A stretch of DNA of 64,000 bases from Halopseudomonas pachastrellae (GTDB lineage: Bacteria; Pseudomonadota; Gammaproteobacteria; Pseudomonadales; Pseudomonadaceae), in NCBI RefSeq assembly GCF_900114765.1, contig NZ_FOUD01000020.1, positions 1 to 64,000 of the forward strand. The letters are read 5' to 3'. The position numbers and the translations under genes were made by a program. This document shows positions 17,015-26,390 of the stretch, one piece after another (positions within the stretch are counted from its first letter, which is position 1; each line of letters opens with the position of its first letter). The notes below the pieces were generated by a model. That model had not been told where the DNA came from, searched no databases, and was given only the letters and a program-made list of their open reading frames with translations.

Positions 17015-18106
17015 CTATTGGGTGAATAAAGTTACCTCTTCTTCAAGAGTTATTCCAAATTTATCCTTAACCGCGTCTTTGATTGATAGAGCATGATGAA
17101 ATACTGTCTCGGCGGATGCATTCTCAACGTTAAGAAGTACAACAGGCCTGTTTATATCGCAGGCGACCCCCTGGAAGGTGTTCCCAGCAAAGCCTGTAGA
17201 TCGAATTAGCCAGCAGGCAGATATCTTCTTTTCACTAGGGGGGTGGTCAAAATACTCAATGTCAGGAAATTTTGATTTTAGTTCTTCAAGTTTTTGGGAA
17301 GAGATAATTGGACATTTAAAAAAGCAGCCAGAGTTTCCGATGATTCTGGGATCATTTAATGTCTTTCTACGTATTGCCTTAACGATATGGCGTTTGGCTT
17401 TGGCCGGCACGCTTCGAATGTTTAAAAAATCACGGATCTTGTCGAAGCTAATTGTGAGTTTTAGTTTTGGGTGCTTTTTGACTCGTATTGCAGAAAGGGC
17501 TAATAAAGCTGCGCGCGCTAACTCTTTTGATGTGGTGGTGATCGATGGCTTGTCTGCATTTTCTTTTTTTAAGTTAAAGGTCACACTTATGATGAAGAGT
17601 TCTGGGCGCTCTTTGAATACGCTGTTTCTATAGCTGAATTTGCAGTCGCCGTTATTGAAGGTTTCAAATTTCCCTGTTTTTGTGTTGAAGCAATGCACAG
17701 ATTCCACGTGCTCGGAAATTTCTGCGCCATAGGCTCCAATGTTATTAATAGGTGCAGCACCAACAGTACCAGGTATCAGCGATAAGTTTTCTAAGCCAGT
17801 GTAGGAATGTTGTACGGTGTAGCCTACAAAGTCGTCCCATGGAAGTCCGGCCTCTACGGTGATTAAAGATGAACCGTTCCGGTCGGACTTGTGCGATATG
17901 GACGTCATTGCAGAAGTAACTACAATTCCATCAAAAAAGGTCGGTGGGATAATGTTGTAGCCACCACCTAATACTATCACTGGGCCTTCAAATACGCGGC
18001 TGGCCCACAACTCCGATAGAGTGGATTCGCTTTCTATGGCGACGAGTTCTTTGCAACTTGATTTTACGCCAAAAGAATTTTTTATTGGGTGGCTTGCGCT
18101 AGTCAT
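17015..18106 (-). CDS. MurB-like FAD enzyme inside the polysaccharide cassette
   Basis: A 363-residue homologue of UDP-N-acetylenolpyruvoylglucosamine reductase. FAD-binding and catalytic segments resemble MurB: VLGGGYNII (usually GGGSN), LIPGTVGAAPINNIGAYG, KFSYRNSVFK, and the C-terminal EEEVTLF glutamate. The loop carrying the catalytic serine, normally GSFFKNP, reads GCFFKCP, so serine is replaced by cysteine and asparagine by cysteine. The start at 18106 has AAGGTGG upstream and overlaps the wecG stop by eight bases; 18 further in-frame codons upstream are unlikely. Codon use and AT content match the neighbouring cassette genes, not a housekeeping gene. It may modify an enolpyruvyl or related sugar nucleotide for the polysaccharide, or be a stray murB paralogue. 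Confidence 0.8.
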   Translation of the reverse strand: MTSASHPIKNSFGVKSSCKELVAIESESTLSELWASRVFEGPVIVLGGGYNIIPPTFFDGIVVTSAMTSISHKSDRNGSSLITVEAGLPWDDFVGYTVQHSYTGLENLSLIPGTVGAAPINNIGAYGAEISEHVESVHCFNTKTGKFETFNNGDCKFSYRNSVFKERPELFIISVTFNLKKENADKPSITTTSKELARAALLALSAIRVKKHPKLKLTISFDKIRDFLNIRSVPAKAKRHIVKAIRRKTLNDPRIIGNSGCFFKCPIISSQKLEELKSKFPDIEYFDHPPSEKKISACWLIRSTGFAGNTFQGVACDINRPVVLLNVENASAETVFHHALSIKDAVKDKFGITLEEEVTLFTQ

Positions 18107-18848
18107 TCTTTCCACCTTTGGTGAGTTGATTTGTTTTTTCCTTTGCAAGCAGGAGAGCAAATTGATAGTTGGACTTCAAGTATCTTTTTAATAGCCTTCG
18201 CGGTTCTTGGTAGATTCGATAGAGCCACTCTAGCCCAAGCTTTTGTATAAGTGCAGGTGCTCTTTTTATTTTTCCAGATACAACATCGAAGCTGCCGCCT
18301 ACACCCATGATAAGGTTAGCGCTAATCGCGTTCTTGTAGTCGGTTTGGAAGTACTCCTTCTCGGGGGACTTTATTCCTATGAATAATATCTTAGGCTGAG
18401 AATTGTTTATGTCTTCGATTACTTTCTTCTCTGCCCCCCAGAAGTAACCGTCATGATATCCACAGATATCAAGGGCGGGAAACTTTGATTTTACTTTTTT
18501 TACGAGTAGATCTAGTGTGTCTTTTGTTGCGCCCAAAAAATAAACCGGATATGAGTTCTTTTCTGAGACTTTCAACAGCTCCAAGAACAAGTCGACGCCC
18601 GTAACCCTTTCTGGTCTGGGTAGCCCGAGGAAAGCCGCTCCCATTAAGGCGCCGGCACCATCCATATTAACAATGTCGCACGAGTTGATAAAATCGAGTA
18701 GCTTTTTATCGCTCTGACTAGATGTGATAGTGCCGACATTTATGTCTGCCCTAATAATCTTGTCACCGTTGTCAATGTGGGTGCAAATCTTTGTTATGGT
18801 CTGATCTCGGCTAAGCTTGTCATAGTTTAGCCCTAAAATACTAGGCAT
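18099..18848 (-). CDS. WecG/TagA/CpsF family glycosyltransferase (GT26)
   Basis: A 249-residue glycosyltransferase of the family that includes WecG (ManNAcA transferase) and TagA (ManNAc transferase). Family motifs are INVGTITSSQ, the DIVNMDGAGALMGAAFLG segment with RVTGVDLFLELL, PVYFLGATKDTLDLLVKK, KILFIGIKSPEKEYF and GVGGSFDVVSGKIKRAPALI followed by GLEWLYRIYQEPRRL. The operon also carries wecB but no wecC, so UDP-ManNAc is the likely donor. It overlaps the GT4 gene upstream and the MurB-like gene downstream by eight bases each. AT-rich cassette member. Confidence 0.87.
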   Translation of the reverse strand: MPSILGLNYDKLSRDQTITKICTHIDNGDKIIRADINVGTITSSQSDKKLLDFINSCDIVNMDGAGALMGAAFLGLPRPERVTGVDLFLELLKVSEKNSYPVYFLGATKDTLDLLVKKVKSKFPALDICGYHDGYFWGAEKKVIEDINNSQPKILFIGIKSPEKEYFQTDYKNAISANLIMGVGGSFDVVSGKIKRAPALIQKLGLEWLYRIYQEPRRLLKRYLKSNYQFALLLAKEKTNQLTKGGKND

Positions 18849-19857
18849 TTTCGATTTCCTCTATGAAATCATAATATTTCGAAGCCATCTTCGTTTCGCT
18901 CGAATAGGTATGTCTAGGTGATATGTTCTCAATCGTATTGATTTTCATGGAGTTTTTAATGAATTGATTGATTGAATTTTCTAACTGAGCTACATCCCCT
19001 GCAGGGAAGAAGAAGACCTTCTTCTCTTTTGGAAGGATTTTAAACGAGGGTAGGTCTGACGCGATTACAACGTGATTACGTGCCAAAGCTTCGTAGTATA
19101 CCAGACCAAAACCCTCGTAGTGAGAAGGTACTACTATCGCATTGATTTCTTGAAGCACGGAAAAGGGGGACGAGTGATGCCCGTGTAGGATAATCCGCTC
19201 CCTGAAATTTGAGGCGGATATGCTAGTTTCAATGACCTCACGAAGTGGACCTTCACCTACTAAGTGGAGCTTTACGGTCTGGTTCGCACAAGCCACTTTT
19301 GAAAACGCATTTAACAAGTCAAGAACACCCTTTTCCTCGGAAAGCCGACCGACATAACCTAAATTTATTTCACTGCTTGAGGTGACTCGTCGCATCTCCT
19401 CCTTAGGTGGAGCGGGGATGCCGTTCGGTATTAGCCTTGGCACTAACTTGGGGTTGACTGATCTTAGAAACAAAAGGCTTGCCTCGGATACCGCAATGAA
19501 CCGAAGGTGTGAAGCAAGCCTAAATATGTAGTTTTTGTCAGGAAAGGTGCTGTGGCATATGAAGATGGCTTTACGGCTTCTTATGAATAAAAAAGGTATT
19601 AATAAAATTCGGTCGTGTATGATGAATATGTCATGTTTGTTGAGAATTAAAGTTATGAGTGTTTTTATTGCTATGAAAAGAATGTTGTTATCTTTGCCTC
19701 GCGGCGTGTCTTTCGTAAAAGAAATTATTCTACTGGAAAAGTTGCTCTGTTGGTGGCGGTGTATTTGGTGAAGTATTTTCTGGGCTCCGCCGCTTTTAAG
19801 TCGAGCGTCTCTTATTAGGTGCGTTATCTGGCTATTGGTTTTTTTTGAGGATTTCAT
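18841..19857 (-). CDS. Family 4 glycosyltransferase
   Basis: A 338-residue GT-B fold glycosyltransferase. The C-terminal half carries the GT4 pattern: NLGYVGRLSEEKGVLDLLNA, LHLVGEGPLREVIE, ILHGHHSSPFSVLQEINAIV and the donor-binding VVPSHYEGFGLVYYEALARN with the conserved E-x7-E. The N-terminal half is shorter and less conserved (ARLKSGGAQKILHQI). It overlaps wzy upstream by 26 bases and the GT26 gene downstream by 8, indicating translational coupling. The DNA is strongly AT-rich (19 of 60 bases are G or C at 19561-19620). Sugar specificity cannot be read from sequence. Confidence 0.87.
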   Translation of the reverse strand: MKSSKKTNSQITHLIRDARLKSGGAQKILHQIHRHQQSNFSSRIISFTKDTPRGKDNNILFIAIKTLITLILNKHDIFIIHDRILLIPFLFIRSRKAIFICHSTFPDKNYIFRLASHLRFIAVSEASLLFLRSVNPKLVPRLIPNGIPAPPKEEMRRVTSSSEINLGYVGRLSEEKGVLDLLNAFSKVACANQTVKLHLVGEGPLREVIETSISASNFRERIILHGHHSSPFSVLQEINAIVVPSHYEGFGLVYYEALARNHVVIASDLPSFKILPKEKKVFFFPAGDVAQLENSINQFIKNSMKINTIENISPRHTYSSETKMASKYYDFIEEIENA

Positions 19858-20998
19858 GACGCACTACCATCATAGGTATTAGGTAAAACAAAAAGTTAAA
19901 TATTGGATAAAAGAAGCTGGAGATATAAATTGAACTTATAAATATTGGCAATATTGGTTTTTTTGATTTTTTCCCAATGAAAAAAAGGTCGACCATAAAA
20001 AGAATGATTGATGCCAAGCCCATTTCGAACAAAAAGACGTAAATCTCCGCGTTGTCACGCCTTGTTAGTGCTTGATCGAACCTATAGTTGCTCCAACTTA
20101 ATTCCCATAGATTTGAGTAGTAACCCCAGTTCGAGAATCCGTAGCCGAATATTTTTTCTATTAGACTACTTTCAATCCAAACATTCCATGTCTGCGCCAT
20201 TGTATAGGTCCTGGCGGCAGCAGAGCGATCTGTTAAGTCCAGACCGCTTATGGATAAAAGTATATAAATAAATATTGCGACCGAAACCGACAGTACGGGA
20301 ACTAATTTTGAAAGGCTTTCCGCTCTTTTGGAAAAAAAGAACATGGTAATTATGTATAGGTAAAGTATGTATATAAGCCTGTTTTCGCTAAGGTATATGC
20401 ATACTGCTGTAAGCAGTAAGATCAGAAAGTCTATTGTTGAGAAGGATGCTTTTTTATATATAAACAAGAAGGACCATGAGAATAGGGTTAATCCGAACCA
20501 GTTTGGTTCTAAGAAGAATCCGCGCATTCGGTAGCCAAGGTTTCCTTTGTGTTGATAATAGCTCGCGTCTATTCCTCTTAGTTCAAGCTGGTGGTCAAAT
20601 ATGTTTATCAGTGAGTACTGGAAAAAGCCGGTGATAATTAGTGTTAGAAGTGCGAATGTTGATACTCTTTCCCAGTTTATAAATCTACTAACTCTTCCGA
20701 TTGTTTTGTATAATATTGTGAATATTAAGACGTATGAGAGCCCTGTAAGGAAGACGTCCTTATTTATTGCAAAGGGGAAATTTAGACATATATAGATGAG
20801 CAGGACGAAATATGTTGCGTCAAGCGTTGTTGGTTCGCTTTTTAAGCTCAGAAATATTAGCGGTGAAGCCAAAAGGATTGTTGCTACCCCAAGCTGTAGG
20901 TGGAAGGATCCTAGATTTATTTTTAGTAGGCTGTCAAGACATATTAGTATTGAAGAAAGGCCTATTATTGTTCCGGCTTTTATTGTGTTATTTTTCAT
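19832..20998 (-). CDS. wzy: Wzy-type polysaccharide polymerase (predicted)
   Basis: A 388-residue integral membrane protein with about ten predicted hydrophobic segments and a long hydrophilic loop near residues 255-305 (DRSAAARTYTMAQTWNVW and onwards). The motif RMRGFFLEPNWFGLTLFSW in the middle is typical of O-antigen ligase/polymerase family proteins (R.GFF.EPN..). As the only such protein in an operon with Wzx and Wzc, it should polymerise lipid-linked repeat units at the periplasmic face. It overlaps the pyruvyltransferase gene by 11 bases. AT-rich, as is usual for serotype-specific wzy genes. Confidence 0.83.
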   Translation of the reverse strand: MKNNTIKAGTIIGLSSILICLDSLLKINLGSFHLQLGVATILLASPLIFLSLKSEPTTLDATYFVLLIYICLNFPFAINKDVFLTGLSYVLIFTILYKTIGRVSRFINWERVSTFALLTLIITGFFQYSLINIFDHQLELRGIDASYYQHKGNLGYRMRGFFLEPNWFGLTLFSWSFLFIYKKASFSTIDFLILLLTAVCIYLSENRLIYILYLYIITMFFFSKRAESLSKLVPVLSVSVAIFIYILLSISGLDLTDRSAAARTYTMAQTWNVWIESSLIEKIFGYGFSNWGYYSNLWELSWSNYRFDQALTRRDNAEIYVFLFEMGLASIILFMVDLFFIGKKSKKPILPIFISSIYISSFFYPIFNFLFYLIPMMVVRHEILKKNQ

Positions 20999-22055
20999 TT
21001 TTGGTAAGGGCTGAAATCAAAAAGATTTGAGACTCTTGTATGAATTTTTGCAGCTCTTCCGTGCTGTAGTTATTGAGGATTTCGCTTGGGTGCTCTGTCG
21101 TCGTTACCGCCTTTTTCTCTAGGTGTATTCGTTTAAGCAGGCTCATTGTTCTAGCGTTTTTTTCTTCTTCTATATGTTTTATGAATGCAAATTTCTTCTT
21201 GAAGTTCATTGAGAACATGGTGCCGTGAAACGAATTGGTTACTACATATTCTGCAGAGCTAATTAATGAAAGCCATTGTGATGGTGATATGGCAAGTATG
21301 TTGTGATCGGCGGTTTCTAAAAATTTATCTCCAATATGATAGGTTGGCAGCTTGGTGAGCTCTTGGATTTTTTTTAGATATTTGCTGTACTCTGCCCTCG
21401 TAGTATCGCTGCTTACCTCATAGCTGACGATGTATTTCGATCCTGGTGTTTTGCTATGGTCCATTATATTGTTGTAATTGGATATAAGTAGCGAAGGGTC
21501 TGATACCATCTGTACATTTTTCATCGCGAACTGCTTTTTTAAGTTGTCACATAGGTGGTTTTCCCTAACTCCTATAGCGTCGAAATCTTTCAATAAATCT
21601 AGAGTCTCCTGCTCTGAGTTATCTAATGTGTGCCCGCCGGCGCTAGCGCCGTAGGCAAGTTTTTTTGTGCCTTTTTTAATAAAGGATAGATAGTACGCTT
21701 TGTCCGGCGCTCCGTTCGTTAAATGCTTGTTCCATATTTGATCGCTGCCGCATATTGCAGCGTGCGCGAAAGGAAGTTTGGCTAATTTCTTTTCTGATAT
21801 ATGGCGGGTGCTTGTTGCTAGGTGTTGCTTTGAGAATTTTTTGAATAGATAAAGTCTTCTGTATTTAAGAATTGTCTTTCCAATGCCCTTTGCTGGTCTT
21901 AGTACTTGGTTTATAAAGTACGGTGGCGTGTAATTTACTATGACTGGATTGTAATTTAATGTTCTCAGATATGCCTGTAGAGCATAAGCTTGTAGGACGG
22001 CCCCATGGTTAAGTACTGAATGAAAAGTGATCGTGTAGACTGTATTGTTTTTCAT
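20988..22055 (-). CDS. Polysaccharide pyruvyl transferase family protein
   Basis: A 355-residue member of the polysaccharide pyruvyl transferase family (CsaB/WcaK/GumL relatives), which adds ketal-linked pyruvate from phosphoenolpyruvate to sugars. Features are TITFHSVLNHGAVLQAYALQ at the N-terminus, AAICGSDQIWNKHLT, KLAYGASAGG, DAIGVRENHLCD, MVSDPSLLI and the late AEYVVTNSFHGTMFSMNF with the conserved SFHG. The ATG at 22055 shares ATGA with the wzx stop; an upstream ATG would add 16 charged residues. A negatively charged pyruvate ketal on the repeat unit is the likely result, although family members with other functions exist. Confidence 0.85.
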   Translation of the reverse strand: MKNNTVYTITFHSVLNHGAVLQAYALQAYLRTLNYNPVIVNYTPPYFINQVLRPAKGIGKTILKYRRLYLFKKFSKQHLATSTRHISEKKLAKLPFAHAAICGSDQIWNKHLTNGAPDKAYYLSFIKKGTKKLAYGASAGGHTLDNSEQETLDLLKDFDAIGVRENHLCDNLKKQFAMKNVQMVSDPSLLISNYNNIMDHSKTPGSKYIVSYEVSSDTTRAEYSKYLKKIQELTKLPTYHIGDKFLETADHNILAISPSQWLSLISSAEYVVTNSFHGTMFSMNFKKKFAFIKHIEEEKNARTMSLLKRIHLEKKAVTTTEHPSEILNNYSTEELQKFIQESQIFLISALTKNEK

Positions 22056-23338
22056 GTCGTTCTTCGTTTTAGTGGGGTGAGTGCTTTTATTTGGATTTTC
22101 CATATGTATCTGTATTTTGGTATGACTAAGTTAGAAGCTATATTTGTTATGAATAGTGCTGTGATCGTCGATATGGCCGCCCCTACGCCACCATATGGCG
22201 GTATCAATGCCAAATTCATGATGATGTTTATGGCAATGGCCAAGAGGGATTTGTAAAAAATAGTGCTGCCTTTTCTATCTGCTATAATTATCTGGCTGCT
22301 CGCCGCCCCTATAGATACTATGAGAGGCGTTATGAACGATGCCGCTAGTATCGTGGAGGCGTCTGCATAGTCGCTTCCGAACAAAACACCCGGCAGTATT
22401 CCACTTGAGATTCCTAGAATCACAGATAGAATTAATCCAATTCTGATATTTTCTTTTAGATATGCAACTCTTCCGCTCTCAATATCATTCTCTGTTCCTG
22501 TAAGTCTGAAAATTTCTGGAGCATTTGTTTGGCTAAGAAGTATAGGTGCGACGCAGAAAAGTGTCAGGATTGTAGTTGCTGCACTGTATATCCCTAATTC
22601 TTGATTTCCTCGAAAGTAACTTACCATTAGATGGTCGGCTCTTTGTAGGAAGATAATTAGGGCGCCGGAAATTACTAGCGGAAAGCACTCTGTGCATAAT
22701 GAAACTACTTTTTTGATGCTTGGACACTGGAGGTTGAGTCGAAATCCTTTGTTGTATAGTGCTAGCGCAACCAGGCTACTCGCGCCTATGTCTATTATTC
22801 GAGCGTAGATGTAGCTGTTTATTGAGAAGTCTTGCAATATTGCTAATAATAAAAAAGCGGCGATAAGTATCGATGATGCAATCTCTGATATCGCAATGTC
22901 GGAATTTTTGCCGTTAGCAAGTAGTGCGTATTTGAATATTTTTGCTGTTGAGGTTATGTGTATAAGCGAATATACGGCTGCGTAGTGTATCCAGCTGAAG
23001 TTGTCTGCTAAGAACGAGGCGCTAATTAGCAGCGCAAGTGTGACGCTTGTGCTAAAAAAAAGTCCAGCTGCTAGGCCTTCACAAATTACTTGGCTTTGAT
23101 TGGCGCCGCTAGCTATTTTTCTGACCACTATTTCTTGTACTCGGAACTCTGCAATTACGCCCAGTATTGCGCCTATTGATATGATAAGATTTAAAAGGCC
23201 ATACTGCTCGATTTGGAGTGTTCTTGCGGCGATTACGTTTAGTGCCAATACTTTTGATAGCTCTAAACCTTTTGCTATGGCTGAGCTGAGCTGGTTTTTC
23301 CGCCTTGGGGTGAAGATGTTGTTTAGAGTTTCACGCAT
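22052..23338 (-). CDS. wzx: Wzx-type lipid-linked oligosaccharide flippase
   Basis: A 428-residue polytopic membrane protein of the MOP/PST superfamily with about 12 to 14 predicted membrane segments. Early residues [20 protein letters not shown] and [15 protein letters not shown] are typical of Wzx flippases. It should move undecaprenyl-linked repeat units across the inner membrane for Wzy. It starts inside the end of wecB (8-base overlap) and its stop overlaps the pyruvyltransferase start (ATGA). The composition is AT-rich with many rare-looking codons compared with the flanking genes. Confidence 0.87.
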   Translation of the reverse strand: MRETLNNIFTPRRKNQLSSAIAKGLELSKVLALNVIAARTLQIEQYGLLNLIISIGAILGVIAEFRVQEIVVRKIASGANQSQVICEGLAAGLFFSTSVTLALLISASFLADNFSWIHYAAVYSLIHITSTAKIFKYALLANGKNSDIAISEIASSILIAAFLLLAILQDFSINSYIYARIIDIGASSLVALALYNKGFRLNLQCPSIKKVVSLCTECFPLVISGALIIFLQRADHLMVSYFRGNQELGIYSAATTILTLFCVAPILLSQTNAPEIFRLTGTENDIESGRVAYLKENIRIGLILSVILGISSGILPGVLFGSDYADASTILAASFITPLIVSIGAASSQIIIADRKGSTIFYKSLLAIAINIIMNLALIPPYGGVGAAISTITALFITNIASNLVIPKYRYIWKIQIKALTPLKRRTT

Positions 23339-24482
23339 TATGGGTAGTAGTTTTCTTATGCCATAGTTTCACCTCTCGGATTATTCGCTTACATGCTTCT
23401 CCATCGCCGTAAGGGTTATGTGCCAAGGCCATCTTTCTATACGCCTCAGCATTTTCTAATAATAGGTCGAGTTCTTGGCATATTTGCTCATCATCTGTGC
23501 CTACTAAGCGAACGGTTCCTGCTGCGACCGCCTCTGGTCGCTCAGTGGTGTCACGCATCACCAACACCGGTTTACCAAGTGATGGTGCCTCTTCCTGAAT
23601 TCCACCCGAGTCGGTGAGAATGATGTGGGCACGGTTCATCAGGTATACGAAGGGTAAGTAATCTTGAGGTTCGATTAACTTGATATTTGACTGGCCGCTC
23701 AGTAGGCGGTTGACTGGCTCTCTTACGTTCGGATTTAGATGCACGGGGTAGACAATTTGTACATTGGGATGCTTCGCGGCCGTGTTTACCAGGGCTTGGC
23801 AAATACGCTCAAAACCTCCACCAAAACTTTCCCGTCGATGGCCGGTCACTAGTACCAGTTTTTTGTTGGCGTCTAGGAAGTTGAATTGCTGGTCGAACTG
23901 ATTATTGAGCTCCGGCTGTTTTAGTTTCTCAACCACCTGCAGCAGCGCGTCGATTACCGTGTTGCCAGTTATATGGATCCGGTCTGCCGGGACTGCTTCA
24001 CGGAGTAGGTTTTGCTGGGAGCCTTCGGTCGGAGCGAAATGCAGTGCAGTCAATACGCCGGTAAGCGAACGGTTCGCTTCTTCCGGCCAAGGAGAGTAGA
24101 GGTTACCGGTGCGCAAACCTGCTTCCACATGGGCTACCGGAATTTGTTGATAGTATGCAGCCAAGGCCGTTGCGAATGTGGTTGCAGTGTCCCCATGGAC
24201 CAATACGATGTCGGGCCGGCAGGTGTCCAATACGCTTTTCATGCCTTGCAGGATGGCAGACGTGACATCGGTCAGGTCTTGTCCTGGCTTCATGATATTG
24301 AGATCGAAGTCGGGCTTTAGATCGAATAGCCCTAATACTTGATCTAGCATCTCGCGGTGCTGACCTGTGACGCACACCTTGGCATCAACTTGGGGGTCTT
24401 CTGCCAGTTGCAGTGCGAGTGGCGCCATTTTGATAGCTTCGGGACGCGTACCGAATACGCAAAGGGTTTTCAATTGAGTCAT
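23331..24482 (-). CDS. wecB: UDP-N-acetylglucosamine 2-epimerase (non-hydrolysing)
   Basis: A 383-residue enzyme converting UDP-GlcNAc to UDP-ManNAc. Family signatures are [20 protein letters not shown] at the N-terminus, [58 protein letters not shown] and [20 protein letters not shown] with [16 protein letters not shown]. It supplies the presumed ManNAc donor for the GT26 transferase downstream. GlmS, immediately upstream, feeds UDP-GlcNAc synthesis, so the two genes make a coherent precursor branch. Base composition is closer to the host than the genes that follow, marking one edge of the AT-rich cassette. Confidence 0.93.
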   Translation of the reverse strand: MTQLKTLCVFGTRPEAIKMAPLALQLAEDPQVDAKVCVTGQHREMLDQVLGLFDLKPDFDLNIMKPGQDLTDVTSAILQGMKSVLDTCRPDIVLVHGDTATTFATALAAYYQQIPVAHVEAGLRTGNLYSPWPEEANRSLTGVLTALHFAPTEGSQQNLLREAVPADRIHITGNTVIDALLQVVEKLKQPELNNQFDQQFNFLDANKKLVLVTGHRRESFGGGFERICQALVNTAAKHPNVQIVYPVHLNPNVREPVNRLLSGQSNIKLIEPQDYLPFVYLMNRAHIILTDSGGIQEEAPSLGKPVLVMRDTTERPEAVAAGTVRLVGTDDEQICQELDLLLENAEAYRKMALAHNPYGDGEACKRIIREVKLWHKKTTTHNA

Positions 24483-24526
24483 GTCTTTTAATAGCCGGGA
24501 GTGAGTTGGTGCGTTGGTGGTGCTAA

Positions 24527-26353
24527 CTACTCAACAGTGACTGACTTTGCAAGGTTGCGGGGCTTGTCGACGTCTGTGCCCTTGACTAAGGCCACATAGT
24601 AGCTGAGCAGTTGCAGGGGAAGAGTGTAGAGAATGGGAGCGATGCAGCTATTCACCCAAGGCATGTGGATGTGAGTGATGCCATCTTGATCTTGCATGTC
24701 TGCTGTCTCGCAGGCGAAGTTAATTAACTGGCCACCGCGAGCCCGCACCTCTTCCAGGTTGGACTTAAGTTTCTCCAATAGTTGGCAGTTGGGCGCAACA
24801 GATACAACCGGCATGCTTTCATCAACTAGTGCCAGCGGGCCATGTTTTAGTTCGCCAGCAGCATAAGCTTCAGCATGTATATAGCTGATTTCTTTTAGCT
24901 TGAGTGCGCCTTCCATGGCGATGGGATACAGGGGGCCGCGGCCCAGAAAAAGCGTGTGTTGTTTGTTTGCAAAGCGCTCTGCCAAGCGCTGAATATCAGC
25001 ATCTTGTTGGAGCGCTTGTTCGACTTGGGTTGGTAAGCCATGCAAGGCGCGGACTATCTCGCCGGTAATTTCTGGCGGCGCTCCGTGGGTCTGGGCGAGT
25101 GCAGCGCTTAGCCAGAGCAAGGCGGCAAGCTGGGTAGTAAAAGCCTTGGTCGACGCCACGCCAATTTCCGGGCCGGCTTTGGTCAGTAGTCGCCAATCTG
25201 CCTCGCGGGCTAATGAGCTGCCAGGCACGTTGCAAATGGCCAGGGTGGCCAGGTAGCCCTCATGCCTAGCGTGGCGCAATGCGGCTAGTGTATCCGCTGT
25301 CTCGCCTGACTGAGAGATACAGACCAGTAATGTATTTGCGGGCACAGCGACGCGACGGTAACGAAACTCGCTGGCAATTTCAACATTACAGGCGAGCCCG
25401 GCAATGTCTTCAATCCAGTAGCGAGCGACCAGGCCAGCATGGTAGCTAGTACCGCAGGCGACAATATGAATATTTTGTACTTCGTGTAGCCGCTTTTCTG
25501 CTTCAGGTCCAAGAATGGCGGTCAATACGCGATCTTCTGTAAACAAACCTGTCAAGGTGTCGCGCAGCGCCGCGGGTTGTTCGTGTATTTCCTTCAGCAT
25601 GTAATGCCGGTATTCGCCCTTCTCCATGCTGAGCTCAGCATGCTCGTAGCGTTGACTACTTACTTGTTTGGGGTTGTTGCTTGCGTCCCATTGCTTAATA
25701 CCGCACGGGCTAATAACAGCGTGATCGCCTTCCTCCAGATAGACAAAGGTGTCAGTCACCTGCAGCAAGGCGAGTGGGTCGGAGGCGATAAAGTGTTCTT
25801 CACTGCCAACCCCAATCACCAAAGGGCTGCCTTGGCGGGCGCAGTAGAGCATCTCCGGTTGGTCTTCGTGAATCACACCGATGGCGTAGGCACCGCGTAA
25901 CTGGTTGAGCGTATTGCGCAATGCGACGAGCAAGTCTTCGCTTTTACGATAGTGACTGGCAAGCAAGTGAGCGATTACCTCGGTATCTGTGTCCGAGTTG
26001 AACTCATATCCTTGCTCTTGTAGCTTCTTGCGCAAGCCCGAATGGTTTTCAATGATGCCGTTGTGCACCACAGCGAGCCTGTCGGAGCGATGGGGGTGTG
26101 CGTTGTGCTTGAGCGGTTTGCCATGCGTGGCCCAGCGGGTGTGTGCGATACCCGTTTGAGCTGTATCGGGTGCTGAGGCAATACAAGCTTCCAGCTCCTT
26201 GACTTTGCCAGTGGCTTTCCAGCTGTGAATTGTTTCACCCTTGATTATGCCAATGCCCGCAGAGTCGTATCCGCGGTATTCAAGCCTTTTTAGCCCCTCA
26301 AGAAGAATAGGGACAACGTTTCTATTACTAGTGGCGCCGACGATTCCGCACAT
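24527..26353 (-). CDS. glmS: Glutamine-fructose-6-phosphate aminotransferase (operon copy)
   Basis: A 608-residue enzyme that makes glucosamine-6-phosphate from fructose-6-phosphate and glutamine, the entry step to UDP-GlcNAc. The start MCGIVGA exposes the nucleophilic cysteine after Met removal. HTRWATHG and the HNGIIENH glutaminase segments follow, then two SIS domains with [25 protein letters not shown] and [40 protein letters not shown]. The end [12 protein letters not shown] is complete. A second, closely similar glmS of identical length lies at 29688-31514. This copy, between etk and wecB, probably raises precursor flow when the polysaccharide operon is on. Confidence 0.94.
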   Translation of the reverse strand: MCGIVGATSNRNVVPILLEGLKRLEYRGYDSAGIGIIKGETIHSWKATGKVKELEACIASAPDTAQTGIAHTRWATHGKPLKHNAHPHRSDRLAVVHNGIIENHSGLRKKLQEQGYEFNSDTDTEVIAHLLASHYRKSEDLLVALRNTLNQLRGAYAIGVIHEDQPEMLYCARQGSPLVIGVGSEEHFIASDPLALLQVTDTFVYLEEGDHAVISPCGIKQWDASNNPKQVSSQRYEHAELSMEKGEYRHYMLKEIHEQPAALRDTLTGLFTEDRVLTAILGPEAEKRLHEVQNIHIVACGTSYHAGLVARYWIEDIAGLACNVEIASEFRYRRVAVPANTLLVCISQSGETADTLAALRHARHEGYLATLAICNVPGSSLAREADWRLLTKAGPEIGVASTKAFTTQLAALLWLSAALAQTHGAPPEITGEIVRALHGLPTQVEQALQQDADIQRLAERFANKQHTLFLGRGPLYPIAMEGALKLKEISYIHAEAYAAGELKHGPLALVDESMPVVSVAPNCQLLEKLKSNLEEVRARGGQLINFACETADMQDQDGITHIHMPWVNSCIAPILYTLPLQLLSYYVALVKGTDVDKPRNLAKSVTVE

Positions 26354-26390
26354 GATTTAGGACAATCCTTTGCCCGGTTGGGCTTGAGTG

